Source of the DNA: Prevotella sp. UBA3675
Lineage (GTDB): Bacteria; Bacteroidota; Bacteroidia; Bacteroidales; Bacteroidaceae
NCBI GenBank assembly: GCA_002372235.1
Contig: DFJI01000001.1
Coordinates: 17,680-71,531, forward strand
Reading direction: 5' to 3'
DNA length: 53,852 nt
The notes under the pieces are model-generated. The model did no database searches, was not told the origin of the DNA, and saw only the letters and a list, made by a program, of their open reading frames with translations. Both the position numbers and the translations under genes were made by a program. This document shows positions 8,193-15,245 of this stretch, in pieces; the first letter of the stretch is position 1, and every line of letters starts with the position of its first letter.

Positions 8193-8695
8193 GAAAGAAA
8201 TTTTCGTAATTCACATAATTTTTAATGATTACGAAGGAGGAATATTTTGACATTTATAGTATTGTAGGCATCGCGATGGAAGTTTACAACACGTTAGGAT
8301 ACGGTATGGCTGAACCCATTTACCAAGAGGCATTTGCCATAGAGATGGAGTTACAGGGCTTGTCTGTAGAAAGAGAAAAACTTTTGCGTCTCTATTACAA
8401 AAATCAGCTTCTGGAGAAAACATACTATGCCGACTTCTACTATAAAGGTATTGTGATAGAGATGAAAGCTGTAGATAAAATCATCTCCGATCATCGTGCA
8501 CAACTGTTCAACTATATGCGAATAGCCAAGCAAAGAAAAGGTATTCTGATTAACTTCGGAGAAAAAAGCCTCAGAGCTGAGCGCTACATATTCAATGAGG
8601 ACGAAGACCGTTTTATATTGCTTACACAAGAGAACTATAAGTGGTACATTCTCCCTGACAATTAGAAAATTACGTGAATTACGGAAATTTCTTTC
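8193..8695. mobile_element. Candidate mobile unit: GxxExxY gene between 30-bp inverted repeats
   Basis: Left arm 8193-8222 and right arm 8666-8695 are inverted copies with 28 of 30 matches (GAAAGAAATTTYCGTAATTC then ACRTAATTTT). The enclosed ORF begins 3 bases after the left arm and its stop codon touches the right arm. The unit lies between pta and ackA, which are normally adjacent. No target-site duplication is obvious at its edges. Confidence 0.65.
8225..8665 (+). CDS. GxxExxY family protein (PD-(D/E)XK nuclease superfamily)
   Basis: This 146-residue protein has the family-defining motif G27-M-A-E30-P-I-Y33 in LGYGMAEPIYQEAF. A PD-(D/E)XK-like core follows: Asp70 in YYADFYYKG and Glu79-Met-Lys81 (IEMKAV). 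The Arg/Gln helix ISDHRAQLFNYMRIAK and the LLINFG-type strand (GILINFGEKSL) complete the usual family pattern. GxxExxY proteins often occur in many copies per genome; the biological role is not established to my knowledge. The codon use is more AT-rich than in flanking pta and ackA, and the inverted repeats hug the gene, supporting later insertion. It is cotranscribed by position with pta-ackA. Confidence 0.88.
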   Translation: MITKEEYFDIYSIVGIAMEVYNTLGYGMAEPIYQEAFAIEMELQGLSVEREKLLRLYYKNQLLEKTYYADFYYKGIVIEMKAVDKIISDHRAQLFNYMRIAKQRKGILINFGEKSLRAERYIFNEDEDRFILLTQENYKWYILPDN

Positions 8696-8712
8696 CTAAA
8701 AAACAAAAGACG

Positions 8713-9906
8713 ATGAAAATTTTAGTTCTTAACTGTGGCAGCAGTTCTATTAAATATGCACTTTACAACATGGACGACAAGTCAGTGATGACCAGCGGCG
8801 GTGCTGAGCGTGTAGGTCTCGACGGAGCTTTCGTCAAGGTGAAACTGGCCAATGGCGAGAAGAAACAGATTATGCACGACATTCCCGAACACACTGAGGG
8901 CGTGAAGTTCATCTTCTCCCTGCTCACCGATCCCGAAATTGGCGTGATCAAGGACCTGAAGGAAATCGATGCCGTAGGCCACCGCATGGTGCATGGCGGC
9001 GAGAAGTTCAACAAGTCGGTGCTGCTCACCGACGAAGTGCTCGAGGCTTTCGAGGCCGTGAGCGACCTGGCTCCGCTGCACAATCCTGCCAACCTGAAAG
9101 GCGTGAACGCCGTGAAGGAACTCATGCCCGGTCTGCCCCAGGTGGGCGTGTTCGACACAGCCTTCCATCAGACCATGCCTGCCAAGGCTTACATGTATGC
9201 CATTCCTTACGAGCTATACCAAAAGTATGGCGTGCGCCGCTATGGCTTCCACGGCACCTCTCACCGTTATGTCTCGGCTCGCGCCCTGGAGTTCCTCGGC
9301 ATGAAGCCCGAAGGCACTAAGGTCATCACCTGCCACATTGGCAACGGTGGCTCTATCGCTGCCGTGGTCGATGGCAAGTGTGTTGACACATCAATGGGTC
9401 TCACTCCGCTGGAGGGCCTTGTAATGGGTACTCGCTCAGGCGACATCGACGGTGGTGCCGTGACCTTCATTGAGAAGAAGTGCGGACTGGATGCCGACGG
9501 CATGAGCAACCTGCTCAACAAGAAGAGCGGTGTGGCCGGTATCACTGGCGGCAGCAGCGACATGCGCGACGTGGAGAATGCTGCTAAGGCTGGCGACGAG
9601 CGTGCTCAGCTGGCTCAGGACATGTACTTCTATCGCATTAAGAAGTACATCGGTGCCTACGCAGCAGCAATGGGTGGTGTCGATGTGATTGTGTTCACCG
9701 CCGGTGTGGGCGAGAACCAGATTGGCATGCGCTCAGAGGTTTGCAAGGGTCTGGAATTCCTCGGTGTGAAGTTCGACGAGCAGAAGAATCAGGTGCGCGG
9801 TGAAGAGGCCATCATCTCTGCCGATGACTCGAAGGTGAAGGTGGTTGTCATCCCCACCGACGAGGAGCTGATGATTGCTACCGACACGATGGCTTTAGTG
9901 AAGTAA
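8713..9906 (+). CDS. ackA: Acetate kinase
   Basis: The start is ATG 8713 (MKILVLNCGSSSIKYALY), giving 397 residues, the normal AckA length. Family signatures are present: the N-terminal phosphate-binding NCGSSSIKY, VGHRMVHGGEKF, GVFDTAFHQTMP, RRYGFHGTSHRYVS, the HIGNGGSIAAV loop and FTAGVGEN. It transfers phosphate from acetyl phosphate to ADP, making ATP and acetate. It forms a functional pair with pta. A strong bidirectional hairpin (9931-9980) ends the transcript against the convergent pectate lyase gene. Confidence 0.96.
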   Translation: MKILVLNCGSSSIKYALYNMDDKSVMTSGGAERVGLDGAFVKVKLANGEKKQIMHDIPEHTEGVKFIFSLLTDPEIGVIKDLKEIDAVGHRMVHGGEKFNKSVLLTDEVLEAFEAVSDLAPLHNPANLKGVNAVKELMPGLPQVGVFDTAFHQTMPAKAYMYAIPYELYQKYGVRRYGFHGTSHRYVSARALEFLGMKPEGTKVITCHIGNGGSIAAVVDGKCVDTSMGLTPLEGLVMGTRSGDIDGGAVTFIEKKCGLDADGMSNLLNKKSGVAGITGGSSDMRDVENAAKAGDERAQLAQDMYFYRIKKYIGAYAAAMGGVDVIVFTAGVGENQIGMRSEVCKGLEFLGVKFDEQKNQVRGEEAIISADDSKVKVVVIPTDEELMIATDTMALVK

Positions 9907-9930
9907 AGACTGCACATTATTTAGTATAAC

Positions 9931-9980
9931 ACGAAAGAGAAGGGAGATGTCCGCTATTGGACATCTCCCTTCTCTTTCGT
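9931..9980. terminator. Bidirectional terminator between ackA and the pectate lyase gene
   Basis: A 22-bp perfect stem (ACGAAAGAGAAGGGAGATGT.. and its complement) closes on a GCTATT loop. The AAAGAGAA/TTCTCTTT base gives weak T-rich ends on both strands. Confidence 0.8.
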
Positions 9981-9994
9981 AGATAGTGCTACAA

Positions 9995-12862
9995 TTACTC
10001 GCCTACAGGTTCCAGTTTGATGAGCATGACCAGTGACTCGGTGGTGCCTTTGCTCAGAACGTACTGAGTGCCTGCCGTGATGGCAATGGGCTCCATCTCG
10101 TAATAAGCTCCTGCAGCATTGGCAGTTCCCGACACGGTGGTCGTCACGCCATTCACTTTCACATTGGTGCCACTCTTGGCCGTGCCCAGAATGATGGTCA
10201 TATTGTAGTTGCGTGTAGGAGTGAAGGTGATAGAGCCCTTGCTGTCGAACTTCACACCTTTCTTATAATATACACCGTTGTAGGTAATCTTACCATCGCC
10301 ATAGTTTCCAGCTACGGTAAACATGGAATGAGAGGGAGCCGAATCGAACGAGGCCAGAATGGTGCCCGTCTCGTCGCCGCCCTGTTCACCACCTTGCTCT
10401 CCACCTTGTTCACCGCCCTGCTCACCGCTCTGTGTATTTTCGTCGCCGAAGATGCCCACCAGCGTGGTCTTATAGTTCTGCAGCGCGGTCTTCAGTCCTT
10501 CAATCACGTTGTAGTTGCGGTCTTCTGTGGCATTGTCGAAGGTCCACTTGAAGTCACCATGCCCCATACGTCCGGCACCCAGCCATCCCGTCACGATGCC
10601 GGGAACACTCTCGGCCTCATCGGGCGTATAGGTATAGAACAGGGCAGCATCGGTATCGAAGTTGTCATACTGACGGCCACCCGTCTTGGCTGCTACCGTA
10701 GCGGGAACCTGTTCATCGCGCGTGGCGGCTTCGTATGCGTCAAACTCAGTATTGTTCTTCTGATAGGTCACATATCCTGTGGCACCGATAATCTTATTGC
10801 CGAACGACTTGATCATGCCGCCGTCCTCGCCCGAGAATGTACCCTTCGGATTGGTGGCCACATCACTGCCCTGCAGCGAGATGAGCATGGGGTACTTACA
10901 GTTGCGGAAGTAGTTGTTCTCCACGAAGGCATTGCTCCTATAGGCAGCGCCCACGCCGTATTTCGAGTTGCCGTCATAGTAGTTGTTATAGACGTGAACC
11001 GACATGGTCCTGATACGCGGATGACGCGAATCGGAGTGGTCGAACCAGTTGTGGTGATAGGTAATCCAGTTGGGACCTGTCTCGCTCTTCATGCCGCAGA
11101 GCGAAGCCTTTCCGTTGTCCCACAAGTGGTTATAGGCCACGGTGATATACTTCGAATCGCCCTTCATGTCGATGGTTCCGTCGCCCTTGGCCTGATCGGC
11201 ATCACCACCCGTATTACCATAGAACAGATCCAAGTTGTGGACCCAGATGTTAGCATTGTCGGTATCGATGCTCACGGCATCGTCCATGCACAGCATGTTG
11301 GCAAAGTTGCGCAGCTCAATGCTGGCGGCACTGCGGATGAGGAATCCGAAGCCAGTGGTAGTGGCATCGTCGCCCACGCCCTCGATGGTGATGTTCATAG
11401 GCATGGCCGTCTTGGCGCCCTTGATCTGAATACCCTCGGCTGAACTCAGGAACTCGTCGCAGTCGCTGGCCGAGATCGTGCCGATGATACGGATGCAGAG
11501 CGGCTTCTTCTCATAGCTGCCGTTGGCATCGCCCTTCTGATAGCCGTAGATAAGCTGCTGAAGTCCCGTGTAGGTTGTAGTACCGCCCTTGTTGTTCGAT
11601 GCGATGTCGAGTGTCACAGTCTTGGCATTGTTCTTCGTGACATACACCACGTTAGCCCCAGCCTTCAGCGAACCGTCGTTATTATAGGCTCCGATACCTT
11701 CGGTACGGCCCTTGTGGGCAAATCCCGAGCGGTCGTAGTTCACCACGCTGATGCCCACAGCCTCATTGGCAGCACTGGTCATTTCAGCTTTGTCTTCACC
11801 TACAGGAACCACTTTGATGGCATAGTCGCTGGCCTTGACCAGTCCCAGCACATCGGCACGTCCGTAGGTTCCGTAGTTGCGCACCAGCTGCTCGTCAATC
11901 TTGGTATATTCCCCGTAGTTTCCGCCTTTCACATACACGTTATAGGTCTTGGCTCCCTCGAAGAGGTCGAACTTCACGTAGGCAGACTCGAACCATCCGC
12001 GTGCCTCGCTGATGCGCACCAGTCCGTCCTTGTTATCTACGGCGCCGTTATTGCCCTCAGTAGCTTTCTTGAAGGTGAGGTCCGTCACCGTACCCTCGTA
12101 GGTGTCAATCACACCTTTCTGATTGACGGTCACCACATCGTCGTTGATGTCAATGCTCGTCACATCGGCTGTGTTATAGAAGCGCTTGCTGCCGTCGAGT
12201 GCCAGCACCACCTGATTGCAGGCAGCATTGGCAAACGTGGAGTGATCGTCAGTGACTGGCGTAGGCGTATCGTCGCCGCCCGTATCTTCCTCATTGTCAT
12301 CATCAACGTCTTCCACCACGATGCTGTAGAAGTAGAGTGCGCCCGTCGTTGTCAGCACTACGTCGCCATCCTCAATTACCTTTCCCACACTGGTGGTACG
12401 CTCCGTTCCCGTCTCATTAAATTTGCCTGAAACAGGCGTAAGATTAGTTACGTTGATGCCACGTGCCGTCGATGTGCTCGAGCTCATATAGATGGCTGTC
12501 AGCTGCTGGCCAGCCTTCAGTCCGGGAATGGTAATCTTTCCCGTAGCCATCCATAGGCGCTTGTTCTTAATATCAACGCGCAGGTTGCCGCTCTCCGAGG
12601 CTGAGACAGTGAACTTCAGCCCTTTCGTGTACTCCAGTTCCTGTCCGTTGGCTGCTACAGCCTCCTCGTTGAGTGCCTTCACGTAGCACCAGCGATTGTT
12701 GCTACTGGCCGTGTCGTGCATCCAGTTGCCAGTCTGGTCTGCGGCCAGGTTCGACTGATCATTATCATTCACCGTAGTAAACTCCCACGTCTGTGCGTTC
12801 ACGCTTCCACCCATGCCCAGCATGAGCATCAGCAACGTAAGGAAAAATGATATTCTCTTCAT
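9995..12862 (-). CDS. Secreted pectate lyase-like protein (PL1/Amb_all family) with flanking accessory domains
   Basis: The protein has 955 residues with a signal peptide (MKRISFFLTLLMLMLGMGGSVNAQ). Residues ~25-185 look like a jelly-roll or CBM-like domain, then an acidic Thr/Asp-rich linker, then a fibronectin-like segment. The parallel beta-helix lies at ~400-740. It includes DGTIDMKGDSKYITVAYNHL with the calcium-ligand Asp region, HHNWFDHSDSRHPRIR with the RxPxxR catalytic arginine, and VHVYNNYYDGN, all PL1 hallmarks. A four-fold GEQG linker (10376-10432, 12-bp tandem repeats) joins a C-terminal ~85-residue beta domain. It would cleave polygalacturonate by beta-elimination outside the cell. 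It lies 23 bases after the 134-residue gene and is probably its operon partner. Confidence 0.9.
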   Translation of the reverse strand: MKRISFFLTLLMLMLGMGGSVNAQTWEFTTVNDNDQSNLAADQTGNWMHDTASSNNRWCYVKALNEEAVAANGQELEYTKGLKFTVSASESGNLRVDIKNKRLWMATGKITIPGLKAGQQLTAIYMSSSTSTARGINVTNLTPVSGKFNETGTERTTSVGKVIEDGDVVLTTTGALYFYSIVVEDVDDDNEEDTGGDDTPTPVTDDHSTFANAACNQVVLALDGSKRFYNTADVTSIDINDDVVTVNQKGVIDTYEGTVTDLTFKKATEGNNGAVDNKDGLVRISEARGWFESAYVKFDLFEGAKTYNVYVKGGNYGEYTKIDEQLVRNYGTYGRADVLGLVKASDYAIKVVPVGEDKAEMTSAANEAVGISVVNYDRSGFAHKGRTEGIGAYNNDGSLKAGANVVYVTKNNAKTVTLDIASNNKGGTTTYTGLQQLIYGYQKGDANGSYEKKPLCIRIIGTISASDCDEFLSSAEGIQIKGAKTAMPMNITIEGVGDDATTTGFGFLIRSAASIELRNFANMLCMDDAVSIDTDNANIWVHNLDLFYGNTGGDADQAKGDGTIDMKGDSKYITVAYNHLWDNGKASLCGMKSETGPNWITYHHNWFDHSDSRHPRIRTMSVHVYNNYYDGNSKYGVGAAYRSNAFVENNYFRNCKYPMLISLQGSDVATNPKGTFSGEDGGMIKSFGNKIIGATGYVTYQKNNTEFDAYEAATRDEQVPATVAAKTGGRQYDNFDTDAALFYTYTPDEAESVPGIVTGWLGAGRMGHGDFKWTFDNATEDRNYNVIEGLKTALQNYKTTLVGIFGDENTQSGEQGGEQGGEQGGEQGGDETGTILASFDSAPSHSMFTVAGNYGDGKITYNGVYYKKGVKFDSKGSITFTPTRNYNMTIILGTAKSGTNVKVNGVTTTVSGTANAAGAYYEMEPIAITAGTQYVLSKGTTESLVMLIKLEPVGE
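10376..10432 (-). repeat. 12-bp tandem repeats coding the GEQG linker of the pectate lyase
   Basis: Four to five near-identical 12-bp units encode (GEQG)4-GDETG between the catalytic and C-terminal domains. They keep the reading frame and are likely to vary in number. Confidence 0.8.
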
Positions 12863-12885
12863 AGTTTATCGTCCTCCTGATTGTT

Positions 12886-13278
12886 CTACTTCTTTAGTTG
12901 ACGGTCATTCTTCTCAGTCGGGCCTACGACCACTTTGCGCCCGCCAATCACATAGATGCCCTTTGAGAGGCCCTGAGTGCCGTTCTTCACGTGCTGTCCC
13001 TTCAGGTTATAGACCTTCTCTTCCCCAGCCGTTGCCTTGGTCGGAACGGTTACGCCCGACGAACCGTAAGCGAAATGAATGGCCACACTCTCCATGTCGG
13101 CAGTCATGTCGCTGTTGTCGGTGAAGACGAGCGTAGCATTGTCGCCACTGAACGTAATGGTCTTCACGCTCTTGGCCACGGTCTGTCCGCCGACCGTCAC
13201 CTGCTGCGTGGTCTTGTCATCGGCATGTACTGCAATCATGCTCATGAGTGCCAGTACTGATAACACGAGTTTCCTCAT
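12886..13278 (-). CDS. Small secreted protein with a Prevotella-type C-terminal tail
   Basis: The start is ATG 13278 (MRKLVLSVLALMSMIAVHADD), giving 130 residues with a signal peptide cleaved near residue 19. The middle part has an ITFSGDNATLVFTDNS-type beta segment. The end (VYNLKGQHVKNG, then LSKGIYVIGGRKVVV) matches the short tail common on exported Prevotella proteins; it resembles, but is shorter than, type IX sorting tails. Whether it is a true sorting signal I cannot tell. It has its own promoter at 13367-13397 and is the first gene of a probable two-gene operon with the pectate lyase. No enzymatic motif is seen. Confidence 0.7.
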   Translation of the reverse strand: MRKLVLSVLALMSMIAVHADDKTTQQVTVGGQTVAKSVKTITFSGDNATLVFTDNSDMTADMESVAIHFAYGSSGVTVPTKATAGEEKVYNLKGQHVKNGTQGLSKGIYVIGGRKVVVGPTEKNDRQLKK

Positions 13279-13366
13279 ATAAAAAAACAAATGATTTAGT
13301 TAAATACTATCTTCTTTCTCACCATATCTGCTTCCATACATTAATATATAAAGCGAGATACGGCTA

Positions 13367-13397
13367 CAAAGATAGACAATCCTGCCCAAGAGTGCAA
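13367..13397 (-). promoter_or_regulatory. Promoter of the small secreted protein/pectate lyase operon
   Basis: On the minus strand TTG (13397-13395), 20 bases, then TATCTTTG (13374-13367). This leaves a ~80-base 5' leader before ATG 13278. Confidence 0.72.
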
Positions 13398-13449
13398 CCT
13401 TTTCAGTACAATTTTCAACGAACTTACAACTAATTTCAGATTTTTTCTC

Positions 13450-13457
13450 TAAATTTG
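13450..13457 (+). promoter_or_regulatory. -7 box of the fructan regulator gene
   Basis: TAAATTTG lies 28 bases before ATG 13486. A TTG at -33 is not evident. Confidence 0.6.
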
Positions 13458-13485
13458 CACACAAAACAAATACCTTTTCTGAAAA

Positions 13486-15102
13486 ATGCAACATCATTTG
13501 AAGGGATTCACAACGCTATTGAGCCTCATCACAGTTCTGGTGCTCACCGGCATCTGCCAAGGATGCTGGAGCGAGAAGCGTGCAAAATATGTGATTGGTG
13601 TGTCGCAATGCTCAGCCGACATCTGGCGCGAGAAGCAGAACTCTGAGTTACGCATGAGTGCCTATCTCAACGGAGACGTTGAGCTGCGCTTTGCGGCAGC
13701 CTATGACAGCGACGAACGGCAAGTGCAACAGATTGACAGTCTGGTGGCCACGGGTATCGACCTGCTGATCGTGGCACCCAATCAGGTGGCCACGATCTCA
13801 CCGGCCATCGATCGCGCCTACGACAGCGGACTGCCCGTCATCGTGTTCGAGCGCAAGACCAATTCAAAGAAGTTCACATCCTTCATCAGCGCCGACAACT
13901 ATGAGATGGGACGCGTGATGGGCGAGCATGTTGCCGCACGGCTCAAAGGAAAAGGCCGCGTACTCGAAGTGATGGGCCTTGAGGGATCGTCGCCTGCCAT
14001 TGAGCGCCACAAGGGCTTTGCCGATGCGCTGCAAGGCTATCCCGAACTTCATTTAGTGGCTACGCTTCAGGGCGACTGGACTGAAGAGAGCAGCTATGAA
14101 GCGATGAAAAACTATGGTGGCGATCTTTCCCAAATAGACTTCGTGTTCGGCCAGAACGACCGCATGGCGATGGGAGCCCGAAAGGCCATGCTCGAAATGA
14201 GGCCCGAATCATCCCTTCCATTGTTCTGCGGCATTGATGGTCTGCCAGGCGAAGGAGGCGGCATTCAGCTGGTGCGCGACTCCATCCTTGATGCTACTTA
14301 TATTTATCCTACTCATGGCGACCGCCTGCTCAGTGTCGCCATCGACATACTCAACCATTCGCCCTACGACAAGGAATTACGGCTCATGTCGGCCATTGTC
14401 ACAGACGAGAATGCCCGTGCGCTTCAAATGCAGGTGGACGAGATTATGCGGCAGGCCGAATATCTGGATCAGTTGCACAAGCGAGCCGACAACTACCTGC
14501 AGCAGCTGAGCACTCAGCGCACCATCACATTCCTCTCCTGCAGCATCCTTGGTCTGTTGCTCATCGTTTTAATATTGTTTCATCTCTACCAGAAAGGGCG
14601 AATTACTCTGCGTCGCGAACGTGTGGTCAACAACCTATGGAACCTGGAGAAAGCTCCCGAAAACGCTGAGCCCTCTGCCGAAAAGCCCCAACAAGCCAGT
14701 CAGCCCTCTCCCCAAGAAGAAGAAAAAAAGCCATCTGAGAGTTCCAAAAACGCCGATTCCATCGAAGATTTTGACAATTCTGTATCATCTTCCATCTTCA
14801 TCACCCACTTTAAGGAAGCAGTCGAAGCTCGTCTGTCGGACAGCGAACTCAGCATTGAAGACTTGGCTGCCGACATGAACTTGAGCCGCGTACAGCTCTA
14901 CAGGAAAGTGAAGAGCATCACGGGGTCGTCGCCCGTTGAACTCTTGCGAACGGCACGGCTCAACCGAGGCTACCAACTGTTGCTCACCACCGATAAAACC
15001 GTATCAGAAGTAGCCTACAGCGTGGGATTCACAGCACCCAGCTACTTTGCCAAGTGCTTCAAAGAAGAGTTCGGGCACAACCCCACTGAAATAAAACACT
15101 AA
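13486..15102 (+). CDS. Membrane one-component regulator: periplasmic sugar-binding domain, TM, AraC DNA-binding domain (no kinase)
   Basis: This 538-residue protein has an N-terminal membrane/signal segment (residues ~7-26, ending TGICQGCW). A Peripla_BP_4/LacI-like sugar-binding domain follows (~33-325: YVIGVSQCSADIWREKQNSE, GIDLLIVAPN, FISADNYEMGRVMGEH, VFGQNDRMAMGARK, FCGIDGLPGEGG). Next are a helix, a transmembrane segment at ~348-371 (FLSCSILGLLLIVLILFHLY), a Pro/Glu/Ser linker (~390-430) and a C-terminal AraC double HTH (~438-537: LSIEDLAADMNLSRVQLYRK, then SEVAYSVGFTAPSYFAKCFK). Fructan hybrid two-component sensors of Bacteroides have the same outer and inner ends but with histidine kinase and receiver domains between; none are present here. 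It lies directly upstream of susC and shares operator candidates with both fructan operons. Ligand, fructose or oligofructose, is inferred. Confidence 0.88.
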   Translation: MQHHLKGFTTLLSLITVLVLTGICQGCWSEKRAKYVIGVSQCSADIWREKQNSELRMSAYLNGDVELRFAAAYDSDERQVQQIDSLVATGIDLLIVAPNQVATISPAIDRAYDSGLPVIVFERKTNSKKFTSFISADNYEMGRVMGEHVAARLKGKGRVLEVMGLEGSSPAIERHKGFADALQGYPELHLVATLQGDWTEESSYEAMKNYGGDLSQIDFVFGQNDRMAMGARKAMLEMRPESSLPLFCGIDGLPGEGGGIQLVRDSILDATYIYPTHGDRLLSVAIDILNHSPYDKELRLMSAIVTDENARALQMQVDEIMRQAEYLDQLHKRADNYLQQLSTQRTITFLSCSILGLLLIVLILFHLYQKGRITLRRERVVNNLWNLEKAPENAEPSAEKPQQASQPSPQEEEKKPSESSKNADSIEDFDNSVSSSIFITHFKEAVEARLSDSELSIEDLAADMNLSRVQLYRKVKSITGSSPVELLRTARLNRGYQLLLTTDKTVSEVAYSVGFTAPSYFAKCFKEEFGHNPTEIKH

Positions 15103-15107
15103 GCACG

Positions 15108-15174
15108 AAAAATCGTTCATTGTCGAGCATAATTGTTTCATTGTAACAAATTTTTGCCGCAATGAACGATTTTT
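15108..15174 (+). promoter_or_regulatory. Operator cluster of the susC promoter (three TTCATTG half-sites)
   Basis: AAAAATCGTTCATTG (15108-15122) is followed by a direct half-site TTCATTGT 21 bp later (15137-15144), and then by the inverted half-site CAATGAACGATTTTT (15160-15174), 23 bp after the second. The same core occurs at 28641-28686. The 21-bp spacing places half-sites on one DNA face, as for AraC-family dimers. Binding by the upstream regulator is inferred. Confidence 0.72.
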
Positions 15175-15207
15175 TTGTCCCCATCGTTAGTATTCGCGCT
15201 ACATTTG
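15174..15207 (+). promoter_or_regulatory. susC promoter
   Basis: TTTG (15174-15177), 22 bases, then TACATTTG (15200-15207). The -33 box abuts the inverted operator half-site, consistent with activator contact. The 5' leader to ATG 15246 is ~32 bases. Confidence 0.68.
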
Positions 15208-15245
15208 CGCCACTAAAATTTTTAATACTAACCAAAAATACTTTT

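Noticed and set aside
10328..11443. 371-codon plus-strand ORF opposite the pectate lyase
   Set aside because: Antisense shadow of a frame with clear PL1 motifs and signal peptide.
13486..15102. Classical hybrid two-component fructan sensor
   Set aside because: After the TM helix there is only a linker and the AraC domain; no H-box, ATPase or receiver segment fits in the ~65 residues available.
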